64,000 nt of DNA from Flavobacterium sp. JAD_PAG50586_2. Its GTDB lineage: Bacteria; Bacteroidota; Bacteroidia; Flavobacteriales; Flavobacteriaceae. The notes beneath the pieces were generated by a model. That model worked only from the letters and a program-made list of their open reading frames with translations. It did not search any database and was not told the DNA's origin. The DNA is taken from the NCBI GenBank assembly GCA_023213215.1, contig CP096136.1:2418001-2482000 (forward strand), in the 5' to 3' direction. Positions 9,301-21,100 of the stretch are shown piece by piece (the stretch's first letter is position 1; each line of letters opens with the position of its first letter). A program made the translations under genes and the position numbers.

Positions 9301-10766
9301 TCAATGCAATCCAACTTTCCTTAAACCATTCTCAATAACGCTATTAACCTCTTCTGAGATTTGAAGTTTGAAGTTGAGGTAAACATATAAAGCAGCTACC
9401 AAAATTGATTTTATTCCAATATTTATAATCGCATGGAATGGGAAATCCCAGAAGTAAAACAGTAGGAAACACAAAGCTAAAATGCCTAAAGACTGAAGCG
9501 TTTTATTTGTAAACGGAAACAAATCCATTTTTTTGACAACGAATATTAGTTTGATAGTATTGTAAATCGCAACGGTTATCAAAGTAGCAAAAGCAGAACC
9601 TTCTATGCCATAAAGCGGAATGAAAACTGCATTAAGCACAATCATCAAAAAGACAGTAAAAATACCGAAAAGCACAACAGTTCTGTAGTATTTGGTATTA
9701 ACGATAATGGAATTGTTGTTGCCCAGTAATACATCGTAAAATTTGCATAATCCGATAAGGAAAACAGCCAAAATCCCACCGCTGTAATCCTGTGGAATCA
9801 GCTTGTATATTTCGTGTATATTAACAAAAATCAGTATCATTATCAATCCACCGGCAACCTGGAGATTGATGGCACTTTTTTATACAGATCATTAAGTTCG
9901 TCATGTTTGTTTTCGGTCATTAACCTTGCCGTAATCGGAGCAACAATTTGAGTCATGGCGCGACTTGGCACCGCAATCACTGTAGAAATAAATATGGCAA
10001 CAGAATACAATGCATTCTCAGAAACCGGAAGGTATCGGGCAATCATGACTTTGTCAAAATCTACGAGCATCACAGCTATACCACCCGAAACGATGATAAA
10101 GGACGAATACTGAACAATTTCCCGAATGTTTTTTGGAACAACAAAACGTAAAACAGGCATTTTTATCGATATAGCATAGAGTTTCATGGCGACCAACTGC
10201 GCGAAATAAGCCAAAGCGGCACAATAGACGAAAGTATCTTTGGCAATCCATCCAAAATGGACAGAAACAAGCAAAACCATTATAATCATCCGAACCAAAA
10301 CTTCGCTAATGAAATTACCGGTCACCGACTTCATGTGTACTTTTGCCCAGGCATAAAACACTTCGAAATAAGCCATAAACAAACCTATTACCGGAATCAG
10401 CCAGAAGAAAGGTTTTAGTTCCGGGTTTTCTTGTATCCAGGCATGTGAGATTTGGTCGTAGAAAACATAAAATCCAAGTCCGACTGGAATAATCAAAGCC
10501 AACGGAAGAAATAAGATGAAGGTCAGGAATTCGTCGCGCTCCTTTTGCTCTTTATAAGAAGAGAAGAATCTAATCAAGGTGCTTTGTGCTCCAAAAGCCA
10601 TTATAGGCATCATTATGTTGGCTCCGGAAAGCACAGTGGTTACGATTCCGTAATGCAGTTTTCCGAGGAAATGGGTGTAAAAAAACAAGGCATTAATAGC
10701 ACCAATCCCGAAACCAAGGAACGTGATAATAGTGTTTTTAATGGATTGGTTTTGGACGATTCCCAT
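9301..10766 (-). CDS. Polysaccharide flippase (MOP/Wzx-like, frame broken once)
   Basis: An integral inner-membrane protein of the MOP superfamily, expected to flip lipid-linked saccharides. It begins MGIVQNQSIKNTIITFLGFGIGAINALFFY, the classic Bacteroidetes Wzx-type opening, and shows many hydrophobic helices, with the charged DFDKVMIARYLP segment typical of this family. The frame breaks in a T6 run (9876-9881) after DLYKK; one added base continues as SAINLQVAGGLIMILIFVNIHEIYKLIP, giving 488 aa, the expected length. It is the last gene of a minus-strand cluster with a glycosyltransferase and a YfhO protein, so a role in exporting a surface glycan is inferred. Confidence 0.85.
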
Positions 10767-10789
10767 TTTGTAATATTCTAAATTTTGAA

Positions 10790-12075
10790 TTATGAAGTTA
10801 TGAGTTTGGCCAGTTTTTCAGTCAGGCTCTTTCTGGAATATTGTTGCAAACCTACGGCGTGTACTTTCAGGTTTTGATTTTTATAATCCTGATAGTATTT
10901 CAAAAGTAGTTCTTTTAGTCTATTCTTTTCTTCATAGGTAAAGAAAAGCCCGGTATTGGTTTCGGTAATGATTTCGGCAAAATCAGAACCTTGAGGCCCA
11001 ATGGCAATAATGGGCCTTTCAGAAACCATATATTCAAAAAGTTTACCCGGAATTATGCTTTTGGTATCCTCTGAATCGATTTCTATCAGTAATAAAACCT
11101 GTGATTTTCTTTGGTGTTCGACAGCTTCCTGATGCGATACATAACCGAGATTAACCACATAATCATTCAGTTTAAATTCCGCTATTGTATCCAATACTTC
11201 CTGACTGGTTGCGCCTATTAACTTCAAACGGAAATCCTTTTTGAAATCAGGATTTTCCTTAATAAGTTCCTTGATGGCTTTCCACAAAATCCTCGGATTT
11301 CTTTCCGAAAGAAACGAACCAATATGCGCCAGAGTAAATTTTTCATCTAAGGTTTGTTTCTCAATTTTCTCGACATCATAACCGTTTGTCAGAACTGCAA
11401 TGGGTTTGGATGTTAGTGCCTCAAATTCGGTTTTGGTGGTTTTGCTCGTAACAATGATTGTGTCAGCTGTATTCAAAACTTCTTTTTCTAAGGCTTTGTG
11501 TTTTTTCTCTGCTGATGAAGATAATTTCAACGCTTTATGATAGCCGATTGTCGTCCACGGATCACGGAAATCGGCAAACCATTTTACATTAAGGTCTTTT
11601 TTAATTGTAATCCAATCAGATGCAGACTATGTGGCGGGCCAGAAGTTACGATGGTATCAATATCATTTTCCTGAATGTATTTTTTCAAATATTTCACAGA
11701 TGGTTTTACCCAAAGGAAACGTGCGTCGGGAATAAAAAGATTGCCACGGATCCAAAGCAGAGTCTTTTCTAAAAAAGATTGCTTTTTCTGATTGGGGATA
11801 ATGCCGGAGCTGATTTTTTTGGTTTTGTTTTTCGAAAAAAACGAAGCAAATCCATAAGGCTCAAAGATCCGGTTTTTCAGGATAATTGCCTTGTCTGAAA
11901 CCTCACTTTGTAAACCATTATCAATAATCGGATAGGTTGGATTTTCAGGGATATAGACAATCGGCTGAACATTAAAATCGGGCAGGTATTTTACAAACTT
12001 TAACCAGCGCTGTACTCCTGGTCCACCAGCTGGAGGCCAGTAATAGGTAATGATCAAAAGTTTCTTTGGTTCCAA
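10790..12075 (-). CDS. Family 4 glycosyltransferase (frame broken once)
   Basis: Cytoplasmic GT-B glycosyltransferase. The N-terminal half begins MEPKKLLIITYYWPPAGGPGVQRWLKFVKYL, a glycine-rich acceptor-side loop, and the C-terminal half has LTNGYDVE, AHIGSFLSERNP and the nucleotide-sugar site PGKLFEYMVSERPIIAIGP. The frame breaks at a T6 run (11597-11602) after GLQLKK; one base added gives DLNVKWFADFRDPWTTIGYHKALKLS and a 428-aa protein. It lies 1 bp downstream of yfhO-like and 23 bp upstream of the flippase, so an operon for surface polysaccharide or protein glycosylation is likely. Donor and acceptor sugars are not predictable. Confidence 0.85.
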
Positions 12076-12076
12076 T

Positions 12077-14604
12077 TTAAGTTTGTTTTCTTGCTTCTTG
12101 CTTCTTGCTTCTTTCCTCTAAATAGATTCCCACAACAATGACCAATACCATAATAATAAAGCTAATCAGTGCAATCGTGCTTCCTGTTTTCACCACTTGT
12201 GGTTCAAATTTGAATTCAATAGTGTGTTTCCCTTTCGGGATGTCCATTCCACGTAAAGTGTAATCAACTTTATAGATTCTCGAAGGTTGTCCGTCAATTG
12301 TAGCTTTCCACCCATCTTTATAATAGATTTCAGAGAAGACTGCGAAACCGTCATTAGCATTGTTGGAAGTATAAATTAAATGGTTTGGTTTATATAAATC
12401 CATTTTAATTGTAGCTAAACTGTCTTTGACAAAATTATTTTTATTGCTTCGGTTGGCAACCGTCGGTAAATCAGTCTTTTCCGGACTAATAACTGCAACA
12501 TCCTTAGTTTCAATTTTGCCTAAAGCCTTAATTTCTTCATCGGCTGAATTTACATTTTTCACTTCTTTCACAAACCACGCATTGCCATTATGGAAAGGAT
12601 TCACTATCGGAATGTCGCCTTTTTCGGTACCAACAATAAGGTATTTGATATTAAACGCATTTAAAACAGGAATGCTTTTAGACATTGAAAGCGTCTGTGG
12701 GTCGATCATTTCGCCCAGATTAGACATGTTTGGCGTAATCAGGTATTCATAAACTTCCTTGAAACGCCTTGGCATAACAGCACTATAGCCACCAATGGAT
12801 TTGTGGAAATAGGACGAACGTGGACTGTAAATGCCGCCTGCTAATTCATAAACCCGGAAGTTAGTAGTGTCCTGAAGTATCAACGAATCGGCTTGGGTAG
12901 GCTGGTAGGGCATATCTACTTCCTGAGCGCTTCTGAATTGCTCACCATCATTACTCAGATAATTTTTGTCGATAAAGAACAAATCGCCAACCATAAATAA
13001 TCCAACCAAAATCACAGCAGTATTCGCCGCCAGTTTGTTTTTGATGTATAAATAAAGCACACCAAACGAAATAGCAATCAAGAATCCCGAACGCAATAAA
13101 TCAGCCGAATATAAATCCCTTCTGTCTTCCTTTAAAGCATCAATGAATTGAGGGCCAAATCCTTTATCAGGATGTTGTTTCAGGGCATCCACCAATTGAG
13201 CATCAATTTCACCCGAAAAGTTGAACATGCTTTTGCAGACAAATAGTAATACAATGATTCCTAAAGTAGTTGCCCCGGTTTTCCATAAACTTTTCCAACG
13301 ATTTTCCTCATCTGTAAAGAAAGACTGCAATCCCATTATGGCTAAGACAGGTACACACAATTCCAGTAAAACCTGGATAGAGGATACGGCCCTGAACTTG
13401 TCATACATCGGAACATAATCAATAAATAAATCGGTCACAACCGATAAATTTTTACCCCAGGAAAGCATCAAAGAGAAAATGGCCCCCGCAAGGAACGCAT
13501 ATTTTATTTTTCGCTTATCATGGTATAAAGCCAGGACGAACAGGAAGAAAACTACAGCTCCAATATAGGCCGGCGCAGCAACCTGAGGCTGATCTCCCCA
13601 ATAGGTCATAGCATAATTGTCTGTAAGCTGCCTGGCTTCTTCAGGAGAGGCACCATAATTCAGCATAAAATTATAAACATGCGATTCATCTCCTAACTTC
13701 TGACCGCTTCCACCACCAAAAATACGCGGCGAAAATAGGTTCATGCTTTCTACAATTCCGTAACTATATTCATTGATATAGTCTCTATCCATTGCAATGT
13801 TGGCTTCTTTTTTAGAACCGTCTGTATTGAAGGTCAGTTCGCTTTTGCCACGTGTACTGAAATCGGCGTATTCTTTCGTTGCCATTAAGCTTGTAGCATT
13901 TACGCCAACGGCAATAACTACGGCAACAGCAAATGTCCCGATGATTTTCGGTAATGATTTTAATTCTTTTTCCTTGAACAATTCGTAGGCAAAAAGAATC
14001 CCATCACTATCAGCAGCAATAACAGATAATAGGTCATCTGAAAGTGATTTGCCGTGATTTCGAGGGCAACCGCCAACATTGTAACAATTCCTCCGAGGAA
14101 ATACTTTTTCCTGAAAACCAAAATAAAACCAGCTACAACAAGCGGCATATAGCCAATAGCATGAGCCTTTGCATTATGTCCAACGCCGAGAATCACTATC
14201 AGATAAGTAGACAAGCCAAAGGCTAAAGCTCCGAAGAAAGCTTTTAGCGGATCAACCCTAAAGACGAGCATCAAAACATAAAATCCTATGAAATAAAGGA
14301 ACAGATAATCCGCAGGACGGGGCAGGAAACGGATGGCATTATCCAGCATCCCAATATAATCATTAGGATAATTGGCTCCCGACTGATACGTTGGCATCCC
14401 ACCAAATGAGGAATTCGTCCAATAAGGTTCTGTATGCGTTTCAGCTCTGAAATCATTTTGCTCTTTCGCCATTCCGGTATATTTTGCAATATCGGACTGG
14501 TAGATTTTTTTGCCTTGTATAACGGGATAGAAGTAAACTAATGAGATGACAATAAAGCCAATAATGGCCAGTAAATGTGGGTATAACTTCTGAAGTTGCT
14601 TCAT
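12077..14604 (-). CDS. YfhO-family membrane protein (frame broken once)
   Basis: A large multi-pass membrane protein (about 842 aa when repaired) of the YfhO family, related to GT-C glycosyltransferases. It opens with a hydrophobic helix (LLAIIGFIVISLVYFYPVIQG) followed by YQSDIAKYTGMAKEQNDF, contains the typical SFGGMPTYQ motif, about ten further helices, a soluble C-terminal domain with KDGWKATIDGQP, and a final helix. The break lies at a C3 run (14000-14002); adding one C restores GILFAYELFKEKELK. The C-terminal tail is encoded by a 7-bp repeat (CTTGCTT x3, about 12090-12112). First of three tightly spaced glycan-cluster genes; YfhO homologues in Firmicutes take part in lipoteichoic-acid glycosylation. 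Confidence 0.83.
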
Positions 14605-14669
14605 TTAATTTGGTTATGGTTAGATGGTGTCCTTAGTTCAAAACTGAACACTAAAAATGGAATACTAAT

Positions 14670-14920
14670 TTATTCTATTTCCTCAAAATCGACATAGTCA
14701 CCAACGATTTTTTCTCTTTTGGCTTCTCAACAGTTTGATTTTGAGTAGTATTTTGGTTTTGGTAATTCTGATGCTGCTGTTGGAATTGCTGTGATGCTTT
14801 TTCAACTACCTTTTTGGCAATAACAGGTAAAAATAAACGAGCCAGGAACTTTATTACATAATAGAAAATGATTATGAACAACAGTACATCAAGAAGTCCC
14901 TGAAAAGAAGCGGTTTCCAT
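14670..14920 (-). CDS. DUF4834 family membrane protein (frame broken once)
   Basis: A small Bacteroidetes-specific protein. The start chosen is the ATG at 14918-14920 (METASFQGLLDVLLFIIIFYYVIKF), which gives an N-terminal single membrane helix, followed by a Gln/Asn-rich linker (QQFQQQHQNYQNQN). As read, the frame ends with a non-family tail; adding one base to the T6 run at 14708-14713 restores the conserved C-terminus KIVGDYVDFEEIE and a stop at 14670-14672 (83 aa). Function unknown. It lies 65 bp upstream of the YfhO gene on the same strand, and this DUF4834-YfhO order is, as I recall it, conserved in Flavobacteria. Confidence 0.8.
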
Positions 14921-15321
14921 CGTGAAAATAATTTTTGTCAAAAATACTAAATTCCACAATTTAAATTTTGGTTTGACGTCTTAAATAAATTATAAAAATA
15001 CAGATTTAGTAAAGCAAGAATAAGGAAGCTCTCTCTCGTTACACATTTATTTACTGCTTTTTAGAGCATCATGCCTCTTTCTATATGGCCTTGTGATTCG
15101 ATACTGATGGTTATTTATGCAGTATATATAGTACCTTTATAGTAAGTATATAGTAAGTATGTAGTAAGTATATAGTAAGTATATAGTAACTAATATTCAA
15201 TGAATATTGCATTTAAATCCGACCTCCATTTATCAACAATTACTGCAGTCCTGAGAGTTGATTGTTGATATAAAACTTACCAATATCAATTAAAATATAT
15301 TACTTTTGGAGACAGCGTTCA
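14921..15321. other. Intergenic region with an 11-bp tandem repeat, no gene
   Basis: A divergent gap of about 400 bp between the DUF4834 gene and the transporter-like gene. It is AT-rich, with the 11-bp array at 15138-15192 as its only clear structure, and no ORF on either strand with coding character. Confidence 0.6.
15138..15192. repeat. 11-bp tandem repeat, five copies
   Basis: Five head-to-tail copies of TATAGTAAGTA (third copy TGTAGTAAGTA, fifth ending in ACTA), about 130 bp upstream of the gene at 15322. The period is close to one DNA helical turn. Confidence 0.9.
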
Positions 15322-16304
15322 ATGCTTAATCTACTTTGTATGATGAATCTTAAATCAATGCTTGTAGCAGGCTTTCTAATGGTCTCGGCTACTCAATATG
15401 CACAATATACCGATATCATTAACTCCAACAGGCCTGGTAAATCAATGTCGGCTTTTTCCGTTGGAAAGACAGTAATCCAGGCCGAAGCTGGCTTGTATGG
15501 CATTAGCGAAAAACACGATCTGCTACGTTATGAAGCCAATGGTTTCGGGACTGAAATTGATGTGCGGTATGGTGCTTTCTTTGACCAGTTCGAGTTCATT
15601 CTGAATACACAATATCAATACGATTGGTACGAAGCTCCGCTTGTCAATGATACTCGTGGAGGATTTAAGCAAATTACAGTTGGAGCCAAGTATTTAGTTT
15701 ATGATCCTTTCATCAAAGAAGATAAGCCCAATTTATACAGTTGGAAAGCGAATCATAGTTTTAAATGGAACCAATTCATACCGGCAGTTGCAGTTTATGC
15801 CGGAATTAATCTAAAGATCGGAACCAATCCGTTTACCTTTCCGACCGATAGGGCAATAAGTCCAAAAGTAATGGTAATTACACAGAACCATTTCGGAACA
15901 AAATGGGTTTGGGTCAATAATTTCATAGCAGATAAATACATGACGGATTATCCTAGTTTAGGAGTTATTTCAACCCTTACACGTGGATTTAATATGCGTT
16001 GGTCCGGCTTCCTGGAATTCCAGGGTATAAAAGTGATTATTATGCAGATACCGTTTTCCGTCTGGGTGCTGCTTACCTGGTTCGGGAAAATATCCAGTTA
16101 GATGCGTCTTTTAGTAAAAACGTAAAGGAAACACCGTCGTTGATTGGTGCAAATGTTGGAATGGCGTGGCGCTTTGACAGTAACTATGAAACCAATTATA
16201 AAAGGGTAAAAGACGGCAAGAAAGAGATTAAAGGCGAAAAGAAGTCTAAGAAAGATAAAGGTAAGAAACGCAAGGACGAAGTAGAATTAGAAAAAACAAA
16301 ATAA
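15322..16304 (+). CDS. Outer-membrane transporter-like protein (frame broken once)
   Basis: A secreted protein predicted to form an outer-membrane beta-barrel. The signal peptide is MNLKSMLVAGFLMVSATQYAQ; ATGs at 15322, 15340 and 15343 are all possible, and 15322 has a GGAG 10 bp upstream. It continues DIINSNRPGKSMSAFSVGKTVIQAEAGLYG, resembling the 'transporter' family related to MetA-pathway phenol-degradation porins. The frame breaks at a G3 run (16023-16025); adding one G gives QGYKSDYYADTVFRLGAAYLV and a 327-aa product. The C-terminus is a strongly basic Lys-rich tail (KKEIKGEKKSKKDKGKKRK), unusual for a barrel. It overlaps the next ATG by 1 base (TAATG), so the two are translationally coupled. 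Confidence 0.72.
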
Positions 16305-17422
16305 TGATTACCATAGTTGAAGCCACTACCAAGCAACTGATTAAAGAGTTCGTTAAATTCCCGTTTGCCTTATACAAAAATCATCCTTATTGGGTTCCGC
16401 CAATAATTGCCGATGAGATGGAAACCTTTGATAAAACTAAAAACCCTGCATTTACTTCGGCAGAAGCTAATTTCTATTTAGCTTATAAGGACAATAAGGT
16501 TGTTGGAAGGATTGCCGCTATCATCAATTGGGATGAGGTAAACCTGCAGCAGAAAAAGAAAGTGCGTTTTGGCTGGTGGGATGTTATTGATGATATTGAT
16601 GTAACCAAAGCATTGCTTGAGAAAGTATATGCACTGGGTAACAACAACAACTTAGAATATGTTGAAGGACCTATGGGTTTTTCAAACCTGGATAAAGTAG
16701 GCGTGCTTACTGAAGGATTTGATGAAATTGGTTCTATGATTACCTGGTATAATTTCCCTTATTATAAAGACCATTTGGAAAAATTAGGTTATGTGAAAGA
16801 AAAGGAATATCTCGAAAACCGATTTCCTTTTTCCAATGTCAAAACGGAGTTCTTTGTTAAGCCAAATGAATTAATCAAAAGAAGATACCAGCTTACAGCA
16901 TTGAACTTCACAAAGACTAAAGATATTATGCCTTATGTAGATAAGATGTTTGATTTGTTCAATGCTTCTTACGCCGGCTTGTCATCCTTTGTAGCAATCA
17001 CTGACGTTCAGAAAGAGTATTTCAAAAAGAAATATATCAGCTTCATCAATCCCGAATATATTAAATTCATTGTAGATAAAGAGGATAACATGGTTGCCTT
17101 TAGTATTGTGATGCCGAGTTTCTCAAAAGCGTTGCAAAAAGCAAATGGGAAATTATTTCCATTTGGATTTTATCATTTGTTAAAAGCAAAGAAGGAAAGT
17201 AAAGAAGTGCTTTTCTACTTAATAGGTATTGACCCCGAATATCAGAGCAAAGGTGTTACGGCGATTATATTCAATGAATACTACATTACTTTCAAGGAAA
17301 AAGGAATTCAAAACTGCATAAGAACTCCTGAGCTTGAAGACAATCATGCGATACATAATATGTGGAAACACTTCGAACCTGAAACTTTTAAACGCAGAAG
17401 AACTTATAAATTTGATTTGTAG
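16304..17422 (+). CDS. GNAT-like acyltransferase of unknown substrate
   Basis: 372 aa, cytoplasmic. It starts MITIVEATTKQLIKEFVKFPFALYKNHPYWVPPIIADE, the signature opening of a Bacteroidetes family often mislabelled GTP cyclohydrolase. The N-terminal part resembles a GNAT half-domain (VVGRIAAIINWDE near residue 67) and the C-terminal part a second GNAT domain with the acetyl-CoA loop-like YLIGIDPEYQSKGVTAIIFNEY (about residues 307-328). The final RRRTYKFDL is also typical. The start codon overlaps the stop of the upstream transporter-like gene, implying coupling, and a strong terminator follows. Substrate unknown. Confidence 0.8.
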   Translation: MITIVEATTKQLIKEFVKFPFALYKNHPYWVPPIIADEMETFDKTKNPAFTSAEANFYLAYKDNKVVGRIAAIINWDEVNLQQKKKVRFGWWDVIDDIDVTKALLEKVYALGNNNNLEYVEGPMGFSNLDKVGVLTEGFDEIGSMITWYNFPYYKDHLEKLGYVKEKEYLENRFPFSNVKTEFFVKPNELIKRRYQLTALNFTKTKDIMPYVDKMFDLFNASYAGLSSFVAITDVQKEYFKKKYISFINPEYIKFIVDKEDNMVAFSIVMPSFSKALQKANGKLFPFGFYHLLKAKKESKEVLFYLIGIDPEYQSKGVTAIIFNEYYITFKEKGIQNCIRTPELEDNHAIHNMWKHFEPETFKRRRTYKFDL

Positions 17423-17473
17423 CTAAAGATTAATTCTTTAATAAGCTGACAATCGATTGATTAGAGTGACATT

Positions 17474-17507
17474 TAAAAAAACCTTTTCATTGAAGAGGTT
17501 TTTTTTA
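17474..17507 (+). terminator. Intrinsic terminator
   Basis: AAAAAAACCTTTTC, loop ATT, GAAGAGGTTTTTTTT: a stem with one G-U-type pair followed by eight Ts, about 50 bp after the GNAT-like gene. Confidence 0.85.
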
Positions 17508-18102
17508 TGCTAATAATTAAAATGGTAGTATTGTGTTGTTAAAATTATCGTTATTATATAAGAATATTTCTCTATTAATAAGTTAAAATATGTATTTCAA
17601 CGATTTTATTTGTGTTTTAATCGATAAAATGAATAATATTGTTTTAAAGAAATTGATCAAAATTAAAATCTTGGATACTGTTCAGATTTTTAATAAATGA
17701 CAAGTTAAAAGTGAAATGTTTTATATTAAAAAAATTGAGTTTTATGATTAACGATAAAAATCTTACTAATCTTAAAATGATGCAGTTTGTCGATTTTTTT
17801 ACGTCTTGTAGATAAATTTATAAATTTTAAGTATTTTCTTCTTCTTTGTAATTTATAGATTTAGTTAAAAAAATTAATATAATTAATTTAATAATGTAAA
17901 TAATTAAAATAAAGGCGCGTATTTATGTTAAAAAAAATACATTATATCAAAAACAACAACTTGTTAATAACTATTGATAACTAATTTTTAATAAAAAACC
18001 TACAATTTTAAAATGTTAAAATTTTACAATCTTTTGATTTAAAAGTATTTAAAAGCATTTAGAAGTTAAAAATTATTTTATCATTGCAATACCAAATCGA
18101 TA
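17508..18102. other. AT-rich intergenic leader of the first giant gene
   Basis: About 600 bp, very AT-rich, with no ORF of coding character on either strand. It presumably holds the promoter and a long 5' leader for the gene at 18103. I could not find a convincing TTG plus TAnnTTTG pair. Confidence 0.5.
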
Positions 18103-21100
18103 ATGAAAAAGATAAAACGAGTAAATTTTAATTCAGTTAGAATGATAAATATCCCTATTGGTAATTACATTTTCTTTGCAAACCTACAAAGCACGGAAAT
18201 ATTAAAAATAAAAAGAACTTTCACGCTTCTTTTCTTATTATGTAATTCATTCCTTTTTGCACAAGCACCAAATATTTCTTATTCTGGAGTGCAAAGCACC
18301 TACACGATTAACAATCCTATTTCTTCTTTAACGCCAACAAACAGTGCAGGAGCGGTAATTGAAAGGACAAATGTTGCAACAATTGCTGGTAATGGAACAT
18401 CTGGTTTTGCAGATGGAACAACAGCTTCTCCAAAATTCTACAATCCAACCGGTATCGCAATAGCAAATTCTGGTAATATGTATATTGCCGACAGTCAGAA
18501 TCATTGTATCCGTAAAATCACTCCATCTGGTTTTGTAAGTACTTTAGCCGGAACTGGTGTGGCCGGATTTGCAAATGGAAATGGAGATGTGGCTCAATTT
18601 AACACTCCATATTCAATAGCAGTAGATGCCTCTGAAAATGTGTATGTAATCGAGACCAATTCTCATGCCATACGTAAAATAACGGCAACTGGTATAGTGA
18701 CTACTTTTGCAGGAAACCAGAGTAATTCAGGTTTTCTTGACGGACAAAATAATGCGGCTTTGTTTGCAAGTCCAAAAGGTTTAGATGTGGATGCTTCTGG
18801 TAACGTTTATGTTGCCGATGCCTCTAACAATCGTATTAGAAAAATATCTGCCGCTGGTACAGTAACGACAATCGCTGGCGACGGAACAGCAGGGTATCTT
18901 GATGCTCAGGGAACAGCAGCTAAATTTAATAATCCAACCGGTGTTGCTTTGACAAGTTCTGGAATGCTGTATGTAAGTGATACTTCTAATAATAGGATTC
19001 GGGCAATAAGTACATCAGGCCTTGTAACAACTTTAGCCGGTAACGGAAGTCCCGCAATGGTAAATGGTCAAGGAACGGCAGCTCAGTTTAACGCACCTAG
19101 GGCAATAGCAGTAGATGCTTCGGCTAATGTATATGTTGTGGATTACAGTAACAATCGGGTTCGTAAAATTACTAGTGCAGGTTTAGTGTCTACTTTATCG
19201 GGTACCGGTTCATTCGGAGCTGTAAATGGTGCAGCATCAGTAGCTACATTCAAATATCCTGAAGGAATTGCAGTCGATGCTGCAGGAAATGTTTTTGTTG
19301 CCGATGTAACAAATAACTGTATCAGAAAAATAACCAGTACTGGAGACACTTCTACTTATGCAGGTTCTGCCACAAGAGGTTTGGAAAATGGCCAAACCGG
19401 AACAATGGCAATGTTTAATATGCCAGTTTCGGTTGCGGTAACATCAGCAGGTGTTACGTATGTTATCGATGATTTTAATTCATGCATCCGAAAAGTGACT
19501 AGCAATGGTATCGTATCCACTTTTGTAGGTAATGAAGTTACCGGTTATGCAGACGGGCAAGGAACATCGGCCTATTTCAATAATCCAAAAGGAATGGCAA
19601 TTGATGCAGCAGGAAATATATATGTTGCAGATACCTTTAATAACCGTATACGAAAAGTAACAAGCTCAGGAGTGGTAACGACTATTGCCGGAGATGGAAC
19701 TGCTGGTTATCTTGATGGTCAGGGGACAGCTGCCAAATTCAACAATCCATATAGTCTTACAGTTGATACAGCTGGAAATATATATGTTGCCGATACTAAA
19801 AACAACCGTATTAGAAAAATATCTCCTTCTGGTGCAGTCACTACAGTCGCAGGATATCTCCTTGCCGGATATGCAGACGGTGCTTCAAATGTAGCCCGAT
19901 TTAGAAATCCCCAAGGAATTGTAATTGATAATGCAACCGGAATTTTATACATAGCTGACACTATGAATAACAGAATCCGTAAAATCGCTACAGATGGTAC
20001 TGTGAGTACTTTTGCAGGAAGTTTTGCAGGTTATGGTGATGATCAGGGAACGGCTGCTTATTTCAATAGTCCAATTGGAATTACTATTTCATCAGGAAAC
20101 CTTTTTGTTGGCGATTATTACAATTCTGTAATTCGAAAAATAGATAGTACAGGATTGGTGATTACTTATGCAGGTAACAACTCTAGTGATTTTGCAGACG
20201 GAATAGGAAATGTAGCTTCTTTTTATTTTCCGATTGGAGTAACAGCAGATGCTTCCGGTGATATTTACGTTGCCGATTCGAATACACAACGTGTTCGTAA
20301 AATTACTTCGTTAGCTCCTTACACTATAACTCCGGCTTTACCAACGGGTATGAGTTTTAATACTTCGACTGGAATCATATCTGGTACACCAACAGAAATA
20401 AGAGCTACAACAACCTACACCATCAGTGCCTCAAATTATAGCGGAACAGATACCACAACGATTAGTTTTGCCACTTCAAGTTCGGCCGGAATTCCCGTTG
20501 CACCAACTGCATCAGCACAATCATTCTGTAATTCAGCTACTGTTGCCAATTTAGTCGCGACTGGAACTGCTTTAAAATGGTATACTGCTACAACAGGAGG
20601 AACAGTATTGTCTTCAACTACAGCATTAACTACCGGAACTTATTATGTGTCACAGACTGTAAGCTCGGTTGAAAGTCCAAGAACAGCGGTTGCAGTAACG
20701 ATAAACACTACATCAACACCAACTGCATCGGCACAGGCATTCTGTAATTCAGCTACCGTTGCGAATTTAACTGCTGCCGGAACTTCATTAAAATGGTACA
20801 ACGTTTCAACAGGAGGAACGGCGTTATCAACAACAACTGCGCTTACAAACGGAACTTATTATGTATCACAGACATTAAACTCATGTGAGAGTTCAAGAAG
20901 ATCGGTTGCTGTAACCATTAACACGACTGTTGCTCCAACGGCTTCTTTACAAACCTTTACTAACTCGGCTATAGTTGCTAATTTAGTGGCGACTGGAACA
21001 GCTTTGCAATGGTATACTTCCGCAACAGGAGGAACCCCATTGGCATCGACTACAGCTTTATCAACGGGTAATTATTATGTTTCTCAAACATTGAATTCTT

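Noticed and set aside
12090..12112. CTTGCTT 7-bp repeat as a phase-variation tract
   Set aside because: It has only about three copies and lies at the very C-terminus of the YfhO protein, so slippage would change only the tail.
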